From Loigolactobacillus binensis (GTDB lineage: Bacteria > Bacillota > Bacilli > Lactobacillales > Lactobacillaceae): a DNA stretch of 64,000 nucleotides. The position numbers and the translations under genes were made by a program. The notes under the pieces were generated by a model, which was not told where the DNA came from, made no database searches, and saw only the letters and a program-made list of their open reading frames with translations. This document shows, one piece after another, positions 9,130-17,548 of this stretch; position 1 is the stretch's first letter, and each line of letters starts with the position of its first letter. The stretch covers positions 99,013 through 163,012 of the forward strand of contig NZ_BJDN01000003.1 in the NCBI RefSeq assembly GCF_005405165.1. The letters are read 5' to 3'.

Positions 9130-9180
9130 TTGCAAAATAAATGCAAACTGATATACTTAATTTTGTTGAAAGCGTTTGCT
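9130..9180 (+). promoter_or_regulatory. gat operon promoter with downstream cre
   Basis: -35 TTGCAA (9130-9135), 16 bp, -10 TATACT (9152-9157). A TTGCAAAA copy overlaps the -35. Just past the expected start point TTGAAAGCGTTTGCT (9166-9180) fits the relaxed cre consensus WTGNAANCGNWNNCW fully, a position suited to CcpA roadblock. Confidence 0.55.
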
Positions 9181-9208
9181 AACATTGCAAAAAGAAAGGG
9201 TGATAAAT

Positions 9209-9679
9209 TTGAGTGATAACACAACGCTAAAAGTCAGTGATTATTTAAGAGAACCATTAATTCTGTTAAACACTAATTTTAATAGTACCGATGAATTATT
9301 TAACGGTGTAAATGATATCGCTTTCGCTGAAGGCTTTGTAACCGATCAGTTCTTACCTAAAATCAAGGCTAGAGAGGCGACATTTCCAACTGGATTACAA
9401 TTAGAAGATCGTGGTGTGGCTATTCCACATACAGATGCTGATACGATTAACAAGGAGTTCGTTGCTGTGGTTGTCAATCAACAACCAATTTCCTTTAAAC
9501 GAATGGACGATCCAGATTCAACCACACCGGTTAAGGTAGCGTTTGTTTTAGGATTAAATCAACCACATGCGCAACTCGAAATGTTGCAATCGTTGATGGG
9601 CATCATTCAAGATAGTTCAATTTTAGATAAATTGGAAGCGGCTACAGACCAAAAAGATATCCAACAAATACTCAACTAA
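9209..9679 (+). CDS. gatA: PTS galactitol-type EIIA component
   Basis: 156-residue EIIA of the fructose/mannitol-like fold in the galactitol family. Phosphate passes from HPr to the active-site histidine in GVAIPHTDAD and on to EIIB. I choose TTG 9209 (reading MSDNTTLKVSDYLREP) because AGAAAGGG lies at the proper spacing; the frame is open further upstream but that stretch overlaps the cre and a TTGCAAAA motif. First gene of gatA-B-C-D. Confidence 0.88.
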   Translation: MSDNTTLKVSDYLREPLILLNTNFNSTDELFNGVNDIAFAEGFVTDQFLPKIKAREATFPTGLQLEDRGVAIPHTDADTINKEFVAVVVNQQPISFKRMDDPDSTTPVKVAFVLGLNQPHAQLEMLQSLMGIIQDSSILDKLEAATDQKDIQQILN

Positions 9680-9696
9680 TAGAGAGGGTTTTTAAA

Positions 9697-9996
9697 ATGA
9701 ACAAAAAGATTAATGTACTTGTCGCTTGTGGCGCCGGAATTGCTACTTCAACTGTTGTTATGAAGAAAGTTGAAGATTTATTCAAAGAAAATAATATTGA
9801 GGCCAACTTGATTCAGATCAAAATTGCTGAGGCTGCTTCAAAACAAGATGACGCTGATATGTTGATTTCAACAACTGTTTTGCCAACTCAATATAAAATT
9901 CCTGCGATCAAAGCGATGGGCTTCTTAACTGGTTTAGGTGTTGACAAAGTTAAGGCCGAAATTCTTGATACAGTTAAACAAATTCAATCAGCATAG
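9697..9996 (+). CDS. gatB: PTS galactitol-type EIIB component
   Basis: 99-residue EIIB with the P-loop VLVACGAGIATS; cysteine 11 is the phosphorylated residue. It transfers phosphate from GatA to the incoming polyol carried by GatC. 17 bp after gatA, SD GAGAGGG. Confidence 0.9.
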   Translation: MNKKINVLVACGAGIATSTVVMKKVEDLFKENNIEANLIQIKIAEAASKQDDADMLISTTVLPTQYKIPAIKAMGFLTGLGVDKVKAEILDTVKQIQSA

Positions 9997-10022
9997 TTGC
10001 TTAGATTAGGAGGATATAATCA

Positions 10023-11291
10023 ATGGATATTCTATCTAATGTGGTGCAAAGCATTATCGGGGTCGGCCCTAGTGTAATGTTGCCAATCATTATTTTCATT
10101 GTTGGGTTAATTTTTAGAGTTAAACCTGGTAAAGCTTTGGTTTCTGGTATTACTGTTGGTATCGGTATGATCGGTATTAATTTAGTTATTAATTTATTGA
10201 CAACTAGTGTTGGTCCAGCCGCTCAAGCAATGGTAAAGCGTTTTGGCTTCCACTTGACAATCATTGATGCTGGCTGGCCAGCTGTTTCTGCTGGGACTTG
10301 GGCACAACCCATTGCAGCAATTATGATTCCAATTATTTTAGTTGTTAATATTGGTCTTATTTTAATCAAATTCACTAAGACTTTAGATATTGATATTTGG
10401 AACTATTGGCATATGATTGCCGCTTCATCAACAGCCTATGTTATTACAAAGAGCTGGTGGTTCAGTATTCTTTGTGGGATCATCTACGAAGCCGCAGTTC
10501 TGATCATTGCTGATAAGACTGCACCGAAAGTACAAGAATATTATGGCCTGGAAGGGATCAGTTTCCCAACTGGTTCTGCCGCTGCCTATGGACTACTTGG
10601 TATTCCTGTAGGCTGGGTCGTTAGTAAAATTCCTGGGATCAGTAAGTTAGATGTTGACCCAGAAACAATTCAAAAACGTTTCGGTATTTTCGGTGAACCA
10701 ATGGTTATGGGAATCATCATCGGCGCCTTGTTGGCTGCTTTGGGTGGTTACTCTGTACCTAATATTCTTAAATTAGGAATGGCCATGGGTGGGGTTATGT
10801 TCTTAATGCCACGGATGGTCAAAATCTTGATGGAAGGTTTAATCCCAATTCAAGAAGGTGCGCAATCATTATTGCAAAGTAAGTATGGCAATCGTGAAAT
10901 CTATTTAGGTATGGATGCCGCTTTATCAACTGGTGCACCAGCAACCTTGGCAACTGGTTTGTTAATGGTACCAATCACTTTATTCTTGGCAATTATTTTA
11001 CCTGGTAACCGTGTTTTACCATTTGGTGATTTAGCAACTATTCCATTCTTTGTTGCCTTGATCGTACCAAGTCGTAAAGGGAATATTGTTCATTCTGTAA
11101 TTTCGTGCACGATCGTTATGGCTGTTGGTTTATTAATGGCAACAGACTTTGGCCCAACCTTAACAACTATGATGCACGGGATCGTTAAATTCCCACATGG
11201 TGCTGCTGAAGTAAGTAACTTGGATACTGGTGGTAACGTTTTAAACTGGTTAGTTCTTAAGTTCTCACAATTAGTTAAGCCATTATTCTAA
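10023..11291 (+). CDS. gatC: PTS galactitol-type EIIC permease
   Basis: 422-residue integral membrane permease of the GatC family with about a dozen hydrophobic segments. Typical stretches are GPSVMLPIIIFIVGLIF at the N-terminus, LEGISFPTGSAAAYGLLG and the late GNRVLPFGDLATIPFF. SD TAGGAGGATATAATCA. A paralogue lies at 41593 with the same GNxxLPFGDLATI motif. The substrate is a hexitol, galactitol by family, but this cannot be proven here. Confidence 0.9.
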   Translation: MDILSNVVQSIIGVGPSVMLPIIIFIVGLIFRVKPGKALVSGITVGIGMIGINLVINLLTTSVGPAAQAMVKRFGFHLTIIDAGWPAVSAGTWAQPIAAIMIPIILVVNIGLILIKFTKTLDIDIWNYWHMIAASSTAYVITKSWWFSILCGIIYEAAVLIIADKTAPKVQEYYGLEGISFPTGSAAAYGLLGIPVGWVVSKIPGISKLDVDPETIQKRFGIFGEPMVMGIIIGALLAALGGYSVPNILKLGMAMGGVMFLMPRMVKILMEGLIPIQEGAQSLLQSKYGNREIYLGMDAALSTGAPATLATGLLMVPITLFLAIILPGNRVLPFGDLATIPFFVALIVPSRKGNIVHSVISCTIVMAVGLLMATDFGPTLTTMMHGIVKFPHGAAEVSNLDTGGNVLNWLVLKFSQLVKPLF

Positions 11292-11321
11292 ATTAATTTG
11301 ATTTAAAGGAGATAATTTTTC

Positions 11322-12401
11322 ATGAGTGATGTAGCAAAAACAATGGAAGCAGTTGTTAAAAGTGAAGCTGGATACGATAACATGTCGATCCAAGAAGTTC
11401 CAGTACCAGAAGTAACGGGTGATCGTGTTTTACTTAAAGTTGCTTATACAGGTATCTGTGGCACTGATATCCATACTTTTAAGGGACAGTATGCCAATGC
11501 AGTAACCCCCTTAGTATTAGGTCATGAATTTTCTGGTAAGGTCGTTGCTGTCGGCCCTGACGTAACTAAGGTTAAGCCTGGCGATCGGGTTACTTCCGAA
11601 ACGACCTTTAATACTTGTGGTAAATGTGTTTACTGTCAAGCTGGCGAATATAATCTTTGTGAAAATCGTGAAGGTATCGGCACTAAGGCTAATGGTAGTA
11701 TGGCTAATTATGTGCTTACTCGTGATGAAAGTTGCCATATTTTACCAGATAATGTTAGCTATAAAATGGCAGCGATGTCAGAACCTTTAGCTTCATGTGT
11801 CCATGCGATGTACCAAAAGACACCATTCACATTGCATGACACTTTGCTGATCATGGGACCTGGACCAATGGGCTTACTTTCATTGCAAATTGCTAAAGAA
11901 ATTGGTGCCTTCACTATCGTTACTGGTATTACTAAGGACCAAGAACGGTTGGATATTGCCAAAGAATTAGGTGCTGACCTAATTGTTAATACACAAACCG
12001 AAGATTTAGCCAAGGTTGTCATGGATGCTACTAATGGTGTTGGTGTGACTAAGGTCTATGATTGTTCTGGTGCCGTACCAGCTGTTAATGCAGCTTTACC
12101 ATTGATTCGTAAAGGTGGCACTTTCCAACAAGTTGGCTTGTTTGCTAAACCAATGAACGAATTGGATGAACGCTCAATTATTCAACATGAGATCACTTAT
12201 CGTGGTTCACGTTCGCAAAACCCATATGACTGGCCAATTGCATTACACCTTGAAAGTAAAGGTGCGATTGATCAGGAGAAGATGGTCACTAAAGTATTCG
12301 ATCTTGAACACTGGCGTGATGCCTTCGAAGCGATGATGGCCGGTCAAGAATTGAAAGTATTGATTGCTTCCAATCCTGACGATCCTGATTTAGCTGACTA
12401 G
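11322..12401 (+). CDS. gatD: Zinc-dependent polyol-phosphate dehydrogenase (galactitol-1-phosphate 5-dehydrogenase-like)
   Basis: 359-residue medium-chain dehydrogenase. GICGTDIH and GHE hold catalytic zinc, CGKCVYCQAGEYNLC the structural zinc, and MGPGPMGLLSLQIAK the NAD-binding Rossmann loop. With GatABC it would oxidise galactitol 1-phosphate to tagatose 6-phosphate. No tagatose-6-phosphate kinase or aldolase is in this operon; LacC- and LacD-like enzymes at 43.8-45.8 kb could complete the route. Close relatives include sorbitol and threonine dehydrogenases, so the substrate rests on context. Confidence 0.85.
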   Translation: MSDVAKTMEAVVKSEAGYDNMSIQEVPVPEVTGDRVLLKVAYTGICGTDIHTFKGQYANAVTPLVLGHEFSGKVVAVGPDVTKVKPGDRVTSETTFNTCGKCVYCQAGEYNLCENREGIGTKANGSMANYVLTRDESCHILPDNVSYKMAAMSEPLASCVHAMYQKTPFTLHDTLLIMGPGPMGLLSLQIAKEIGAFTIVTGITKDQERLDIAKELGADLIVNTQTEDLAKVVMDATNGVGVTKVYDCSGAVPAVNAALPLIRKGGTFQQVGLFAKPMNELDERSIIQHEITYRGSRSQNPYDWPIALHLESKGAIDQEKMVTKVFDLEHWRDAFEAMMAGQELKVLIASNPDDPDLAD

Positions 12402-12442
12402 TTTTAGTCAAATCAACAGAGTATAGTAACGCCCAGTTAAAA

Positions 12443-12487
12443 GTCTGCAGAATTAGAGTGAAAACTCTGATTGTGTAGGCTTTTTTT
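12443..12487 (+). terminator. Rho-independent terminator of the gat operon
   Basis: 17-bp stem (12443-12459 with 12464-12480) with one mismatch and G-U pairs, GAAA loop and seven T. Confidence 0.8.
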
Positions 12488-12560
12488 GTATAAATAATCG
12501 CCTCCTTAAAGGTAGATTAGACGTGCTAAGAGTTAACTCGATAGACTCATCATACGTCAT

Positions 12561-12646
12561 ATTGAACAAATGTCAACACTAAAAACAAATGTAAATAAAA
12601 TTGTTGACAAAATAATGAAAGCGATGTTATTATACATTTGTTCAAT
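12561..12646 (+). promoter_or_regulatory. Promoter flanked by inverted operator repeats, with cre-like site
   Basis: -35 TTGACA (12604-12609), 18 bp, -10 TATTAT (12628-12633). ATTGAACAAATGT (12561-12573) and its exact reverse complement ACATTTGTTCAAT (12634-12646) lie on either side. The elements ATTGAA/TTCAAT resemble operators known for the SorC-family DeoR of Bacillus subtilis, and a SorC-family gene ends this operon. ATGAAAGCGATGTTA (12615-12629) misses the relaxed cre consensus by one base. Confidence 0.55.
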
Positions 12647-12676
12647 AAACAAACATTTGTTAGGGAGGAAATAATA

Positions 12677-13927
12677 ATGACATTATATCAACAATTACAA
12701 CAACGTGAGGCAGAGGAAAATCCAATTAGAGTTGGCGTTATCGGGGCCGGACAGATGGGATTTGGTATGATTTCGCAGATTGCTGGAATTCCAGGGATGG
12801 TTGTAACGGGTATCAGCGATATTAATATTGCTAATGCTGAGAAGGCAAAAGAATCATTTAATAAGAACTCAAAAACACCGGTGGATATTTTGACCTCAAC
12901 TGATTTTAAAGAAATAGTTCACTCTGATCGAGTTGAAGTACTTGTTGATGCAACAGGGGTAACAGAAGTTGGCGCACAATTAGCTTTAGAAACATTAATT
13001 GCTAAAAAACACTTAGTATTATTGAATGTTGAAATTGATGTGACTATCGGACCGTTGATGAAAAAATTATATGATGCTGGGAACTTAGTTTATACCGGTT
13101 CTGATGGTGATGAACCTGCAGTAACGACTGGTTTATTCGAATTTGCAAAATCAATGGGTATGAAAGTATTAGTTGCCGGTAAGGGTAAGAATAATAAGAT
13201 TCGTCTAGAAGCTAATCCAGATACCGCAAAAGCAGAAGCTGATGGGAAACATATGTCACCTCATATGTTGGCTGCTTTTCAGGATGGAACTAAAACTATG
13301 GCAGAAATGACATTATTATCTAATGCCACTGGATTATTACCAGATATCACCGGTATGCATGGCATCAAAGCCGATTTAGATGGTACTGTCGAACAACTTG
13401 ATTTGAAAAAAGACGGCGGCGTATTAGATAACTTTGGTGTCGTTGAATATGTTGATGGAATTGCACCAGGGGTCTTCGTTATTGTTGAGGGGCAAAACAA
13501 AGGTGTTGCCAACGAAATGAATTACTTACTAAAGAAGGGTGATAGAAAACACCATATTCTTTATCGGCCATTCCATTTAGCTAGCTTGGAAACACCACTA
13601 ACAATTGCTAAAGCAGTTTTAAATCATGATCATGCAATTGTACCAATTGGAGCACCTGTTTCAGAAACAATCGCTGTTGCTAAGCGTGATATTAAAGCTG
13701 GTGAAACAATTGATGGTATCGGCGGCTATTCTGTACGTGGTGTAATTGAAGCGCATACAGAATTTATTAAAAATGAACATGTTCCAGTTGGTTGTATCAC
13801 AGGGAAATCAATTGCTAAACGTGACATCAAAAATGGTGAGGCACTGACCAAAGACAGTATTGAACTCGATGAGACGACTACAGTTGTCAAATTACGTCAA
13901 TTACAAGATAGTGTTTTTGACAAATAA
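12677..13927 (+). CDS. NAD(P)-dependent homoserine-dehydrogenase-like oxidoreductase with C-terminal SAF domain (COG4091 type)
   Basis: 416 residues. The N-terminal Rossmann fold shows IRVGVIGAGQMGFGM (about residues 17-31), followed by a homoserine-dehydrogenase-like middle and a C-terminal SAF domain (SETIAVAKRDIKAGETIDGIGGYSVRG region). This is not the usual SDR or zinc dehydrogenase of sorbitol-type operons, yet it heads an operon with a glucitol-type PTS, GutM and a SorC regulator. I infer that it oxidises the phosphorylated polyol brought in by that PTS; no biochemical role is established by the sequence. ATG 12677 is chosen for its SD TAGGGAGGAAA; upstream codons in frame overlap the operator. 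Confidence 0.75.
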   Translation: MTLYQQLQQREAEENPIRVGVIGAGQMGFGMISQIAGIPGMVVTGISDINIANAEKAKESFNKNSKTPVDILTSTDFKEIVHSDRVEVLVDATGVTEVGAQLALETLIAKKHLVLLNVEIDVTIGPLMKKLYDAGNLVYTGSDGDEPAVTTGLFEFAKSMGMKVLVAGKGKNNKIRLEANPDTAKAEADGKHMSPHMLAAFQDGTKTMAEMTLLSNATGLLPDITGMHGIKADLDGTVEQLDLKKDGGVLDNFGVVEYVDGIAPGVFVIVEGQNKGVANEMNYLLKKGDRKHHILYRPFHLASLETPLTIAKAVLNHDHAIVPIGAPVSETIAVAKRDIKAGETIDGIGGYSVRGVIEAHTEFIKNEHVPVGCITGKSIAKRDIKNGEALTKDSIELDETTTVVKLRQLQDSVFDK

Positions 13928-13989
13928 TTAATTTATAAGTTTGAGCACATTTGTTACTTAATAGATACTTTTGTTTTATAATAAGCAAG

Positions 13990-14030
13990 AAAATACTAGA
14001 AAAATAGCAATGTATTTTTCTAGTATTTTT
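13990..14030 (+). terminator. Hairpin between dehydrogenase and PTS genes (attenuator or terminator)
   Basis: Perfect 17-bp stem (13990-14006 with 14013-14029) with a 6-base loop and trailing T. Lying inside the operon, it may lower expression of the PTS genes or process the mRNA. Confidence 0.6.
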
Positions 14031-14039
14031 AATATAAAA

Positions 14040-14053
14040 TGTAAACGCTAACA
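14040..14053 (+). promoter_or_regulatory. cre site before glucitol-type EIIA
   Basis: TGTAAACGCTAACA matches TGWNANCGNTNWCA at every position, 17 bp before the ATG of the EIIA gene and directly after the internal hairpin. Confidence 0.65.
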
Positions 14054-14070
14054 GAAAAGAGGAAATAGAT

Positions 14071-14433
14071 ATGGAAACTAAAGTAATTTCAATCGGAGAA
14101 GAAGTACAAGAATTATTGGATGGTAAGGTATTGATCATGTTTAATCCCAATGCTCCTCAGGAACTAAAAGATGTGGCAGTTCTCCACGAAAAACAGTCTA
14201 CTGCAACAAACGTTTTGAATGTAGGAGGAACGGTCACATTTGGCGACCAAGCCTTTAACATTGATTTTGTTGGTAGTGAAGCAAATAAGAATTTTGATGA
14301 ACTCGGTCATCTATCAATTTATTTCAATAATACTGATGAAGATATGGACAAATTACCCGGATCAATTTTTGTATCTTCAGTAAGTCAATCTGCACCAACA
14401 ATCGATTTAGATCAAGTAATTTCATTCCAATAA
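14071..14433 (+). CDS. PTS glucitol/sorbitol-type EIIA component
   Basis: 120-residue EIIA of the glucitol family (GutA/SrlB fold). It shows the typical LKDVAVLHE stretch with the phosphorylatable histidine, FVGSEANKNFDELGHLSIYF and LPGSIFV. SD AAGAGGAAATAG. A second family member with the same NLGH/ELGH motif is at 37348, where the gene order differs (M-C-B-A there, A-C-B-M here). Confidence 0.87.
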   Translation: METKVISIGEEVQELLDGKVLIMFNPNAPQELKDVAVLHEKQSTATNVLNVGGTVTFGDQAFNIDFVGSEANKNFDELGHLSIYFNNTDEDMDKLPGSIFVSSVSQSAPTIDLDQVISFQ

Positions 14434-14450
14434 GGTGAGGAGGAATTGAT

Positions 14451-15035
14451 GTGGATTTTTTAACAGATGCTGCCTCAGGATTCATTGGGCTATTTAATGC
14501 GGGTGGTAAAGTTTTTATGGGCTATATGACTGGCATTATTCCGCTATTGATCACATTGATTACAGCCATTAATGCATTAGTAAAATTTATTGGTGAAGAT
14601 CGGGTTAATAGTTTTATGTCTAGACTGACTAAATTTGCCGTTTTGCGTTATACTTTGCTACCTATTCTAGGTGTTTTCTTCTTTACCAATCCAATGTGCT
14701 ATACAGCTGGCCGGTTCTTGCCAGAAAAATATAAGCCAGCCTATTATGATTCGTGTGTTTCCTTCTTACATCCGGTAACTGGATTATTTCCTCACGCTAA
14801 CTCGGCCGAACTGTTTGTATTCTTAGGTATTGCAAATGGTTTTGCTAAGGCGGGTGGTGATCAAACAAGGTTGGCATTACTTTATGCTGTAACTGGGATT
14901 GTTGTCATTTTGTTGCGCGGAATTATCACAGAAAAACTTAGCTTTTATTTCTTCAAACGCAATGGGAATACTGCAATTTTGGCGAAAAATACCGATGTTA
15001 ATGATTTGAAAAAAACCAATGCACAGGAGGCGTAA
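14451..15035 (+). CDS. PTS glucitol/sorbitol-type EIIC (SrlA/GutC-like) component
   Basis: 194-residue membrane protein with four or five hydrophobic segments. The N-terminal DAASGFIGLFNAGGKVFMGY and FTNPMCYTAGRFLPEKYKPAYYDS are family hallmarks, and closely match the paralogue at 35694. The start is GTG 14451: GAGGAGG precedes it, and the ATG two bases earlier runs into a stop after four codons. Confidence 0.88.
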   Translation: MDFLTDAASGFIGLFNAGGKVFMGYMTGIIPLLITLITAINALVKFIGEDRVNSFMSRLTKFAVLRYTLLPILGVFFFTNPMCYTAGRFLPEKYKPAYYDSCVSFLHPVTGLFPHANSAELFVFLGIANGFAKAGGDQTRLALLYAVTGIVVILLRGIITEKLSFYFFKRNGNTAILAKNTDVNDLKKTNAQEA

Positions 15036-15037
15036 TC

Positions 15038-16060
15038 ATGAAGGGTAAAAGTGTTAAAATCTCAAAAGGTAATCATGGTTGGGGTGGACCACTAACCGTT
15101 AAACCAGATGATAAGAAAAAATATGTTATCAGCGTTACTGGTGGTGGAATTGATCCCGTGGCCCAAAAAATTGCTGATATTACTGGTGCCCCAGTTGTCG
15201 ATGCCTTTGCAGACCCAGTACCTAAAGAAGAAACTTTTGTCGCAGTGATCAACTGCGGCGGAACGGCCCGTAGTGGTGTATACCCCAAAATGGGAATTCC
15301 AACAATTAATACCGTTGCGATCACACCAGCAGGACCGTTAGCTAAATACATTAAAGAAGACATTTTTGTTTCGGGTGTAACAGCGGCCGATATTGAAGCA
15401 ACTGATCAAAATGACGAAACAGAAACTAAAACAGCCGAAGCCAACACTAAAGTAGAAGATTCTGCAAGCGCTGATCAATCCAAAGTACAGGATACGGTAA
15501 CCGCTAGTGTAGATAATTCTTCTGAAGGAGTGCTTTTAAAGATTATTGATAAGGTCGGTAAAGTTGCCGGTGAATTTGTTAATACATTTTATCAAGCCGG
15601 TCGGGATACAATTGATACCCTGATTAAAAATGTTTTACCTTTCATGGCCTTTGTAGCCACTTTAGTTGGTATTATTAATTATTCAGGTATAGGCAAAATC
15701 TTGGCCAATATTCTAAGCCCATTAGCTGGTAATATTGTTGGCTTAGTTGTGTTAAGCATCATTTGTGCACTGCCATTTTTATCACCAATTCTTGGTCCTG
15801 CAGGGGTGATCGCAGCAGTAGTTGGTACCTTGATCGGTCAACAAATTGCTACTGGAGTTGTTCCAATGTACTTGGCCTTACCGGCATTATTTGCCATTGA
15901 TGCTCAGGCAGGCTGTGATTTTATTCCTGTTGGTTTAACTTTAGGGGAGGCCGAACCCGAAACCATCACCTCGGGAACACCCGCCATTTTATTTTCTCGC
16001 TTGATTACTGCGCCACTTGCCGTATTAATCGCTTTTGGCTTTTCATTTATGTTAAGATAA
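15038..16060 (+). CDS. PTS glucitol/sorbitol-type EIIBC (SrlE/GutB-like) component
   Basis: 340 residues. The N-terminal EIIB domain has HGWGGPLTVKP and VINCGGTARSGVYPK, in which the cysteine is the expected phosphorylation site. An acidic, Gln/Thr-rich linker (about residues 120-160) is followed by a membrane domain (VLPFMAFVATLVGIINYSGIG, FLSPILGPAGVIAAVVGT). It starts 2 bp after the EIIC stop. With the EIIA and EIIC it forms a complete importer. Confidence 0.88.
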   Translation: MKGKSVKISKGNHGWGGPLTVKPDDKKKYVISVTGGGIDPVAQKIADITGAPVVDAFADPVPKEETFVAVINCGGTARSGVYPKMGIPTINTVAITPAGPLAKYIKEDIFVSGVTAADIEATDQNDETETKTAEANTKVEDSASADQSKVQDTVTASVDNSSEGVLLKIIDKVGKVAGEFVNTFYQAGRDTIDTLIKNVLPFMAFVATLVGIINYSGIGKILANILSPLAGNIVGLVVLSIICALPFLSPILGPAGVIAAVVGTLIGQQIATGVVPMYLALPALFAIDAQAGCDFIPVGLTLGEAEPETITSGTPAILFSRLITAPLAVLIAFGFSFMLR

Positions 16061-16084
16061 ATCTAAAATAAGGAGTTGTTCACG

Positions 16085-16471
16085 ATGAGTGGTGCTGGAC
16101 TAATCATATTTTTATTGATTATTATCGTGCTTAAGCAGTTTACTAGTATATTAAATAGTAAACTTTATGTACGCGAATATAAGGATATTATTAAAAATAA
16201 TTCGCATGGTTATTTTGGAGTCGGCACTTTTCAACCTAAATTAGGTATTGGACAGGTCTGCTTGATTGTGATCGATGATCAAAATATTATTCGTGAATGC
16301 CGATTGATCAATGGTTTATCTATTTTTGCTAAATTTCATCAATATGTACCAGTAATTGATCAGTCAACTGAATCAGAAGCTGTTTTGAATGATAAACATC
16401 GTAAAGTACTTTATCAGGCCGTTCAAAATGCGAGCAATGCCCGAACTAAAAGTCAGCGAGGTTCCAGTTAA
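16085..16471 (+). CDS. gutM: Glucitol operon activator-like protein (GutM)
   Basis: 128-residue protein with one N-terminal membrane helix (GLIIFLLIIIVLKQF) and a GutM domain (GVGTFQPKLGIGQVCLIVIDDQNIIRECRLINGLSIFAKF). GutM proteins act with GutR/SrlR-type regulators to activate sorbitol genes. ATG 16085 is chosen because AGGAG (16071-16075) is at 9 bases. Its stop overlaps the next ATG by one base, indicating coupled translation. Confidence 0.8.
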   Translation: MSGAGLIIFLLIIIVLKQFTSILNSKLYVREYKDIIKNNSHGYFGVGTFQPKLGIGQVCLIVIDDQNIIRECRLINGLSIFAKFHQYVPVIDQSTESEAVLNDKHRKVLYQAVQNASNARTKSQRGSS

Positions 16472-17415
16472 TGACTAATGAAATTGTAGATCATGAATTA
16501 TTGTTAAAGGCGGCAATTCTGTACTATGAGCAGAACATGAATCAAGAACAAGTTGCAAAGGCGATTGGTGTTTCACGGCCTAGAGTATCCAAAGTTCTTC
16601 AGATTGCAAAGCAAGAACACCTTGTAGAATTCTTTGTTAAAGATGTCAATAAGGATGTTGTTGAACTTGAATTAGCATTACAACAACGATATGCGCTTAA
16701 TGATGTAAAGGTTGTTTCTACTCGGTATGACCGCTCTGAGGAGGCAGTGAGTAATCAGGTTGGTTTATTATCGGCCCGGTATATGCGAAAAATCTTGGAT
16801 CAAGTCAAAACCATCGGTATTGGTTGGGGGAATGCCGTCTCCCACTTTGTGGCAGAGACTAATTACTTAATTGCCAATGACGTGACTATTGTGCCGTTAG
16901 TAGGCGGTTTAGGCTTGGTTAATTTAGATGTTCATGCCAATCGTCTTGTTTCTGAACTGGCTATTAAACTACGTTCCCAATACTGCACTTTTTATGCACC
17001 AGTAATTGCAGAATCAGCTCAGGTTGCACAAGAATTAAAAAATTCGACGTTAGTTTCGTCGGCCCTAAAAGCAGCGCGAGATGTTGATGTTGCCTTTATT
17101 GGGGTTGGTAATGAAGTTCGTGATTCTACTTGGCATAAATTAAATTACATCACCGAAGCTGAAACTGAAGAATTAGAGGAAGCCGGCGCTGTTGGTGACG
17201 TGGTTGCCAATTTCTTTGATGCAGAAGGGAATACAATTAAAAATGATTTTGCAGATCGTCTGATTGGGATCACAATTGAAGAACTAAAAGAAATCCCGAA
17301 TGTTGTTTTAATGGCGGTTGGAAAACAAAAAGCGCGCAATGTTAAAATTATGTTGGATAACCATATTGTTAATACCCTATTTATTGATCAAAGCATTGCA
17401 GAAAAAATTATTTAA
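16471..17415 (+). CDS. SorC-family sugar-binding transcriptional regulator
   Basis: 314 residues. An N-terminal helix-turn-helix (QEQVAKAIGVSRPRVSKVLQ, about residues 24-43) is followed by a SorC/DeoR sugar-phosphate-binding domain with GIGWGNAVSHF, VPLVGGLG and IGVGN. It probably senses the phosphorylated substrate of the preceding PTS and controls the promoter at 12.6 kb, where inverted repeats lie. Last gene of the operon, followed by a terminator. Confidence 0.88.
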   Translation: MTNEIVDHELLLKAAILYYEQNMNQEQVAKAIGVSRPRVSKVLQIAKQEHLVEFFVKDVNKDVVELELALQQRYALNDVKVVSTRYDRSEEAVSNQVGLLSARYMRKILDQVKTIGIGWGNAVSHFVAETNYLIANDVTIVPLVGGLGLVNLDVHANRLVSELAIKLRSQYCTFYAPVIAESAQVAQELKNSTLVSSALKAARDVDVAFIGVGNEVRDSTWHKLNYITEAETEELEEAGAVGDVVANFFDAEGNTIKNDFADRLIGITIEELKEIPNVVLMAVGKQKARNVKIMLDNHIVNTLFIDQSIAEKII

Positions 17416-17432
17416 TTGATGCCAGATTTATT

Positions 17433-17484
17433 AAAAACGTACTTGTTAAAGGTCTTAAACTAAGCCTTTAATAGGTACGTTTTT
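17433..17484 (+). terminator. Terminator of the SAF-dehydrogenase/glucitol-type PTS operon
   Basis: Long imperfect hairpin: AAAAACGTAC near 17433 pairs with GTACGTTTTT near 17475-17484, enclosing an inner TTAAAGG/CCTTTAA stem. T-rich end. Confidence 0.7.
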
Positions 17485-17548
17485 AATTAAAAGTAACTAA
17501 TCGCAATCACTGATTATGCGCAGATGCTAACAACTTTCCAAAAGTAAA

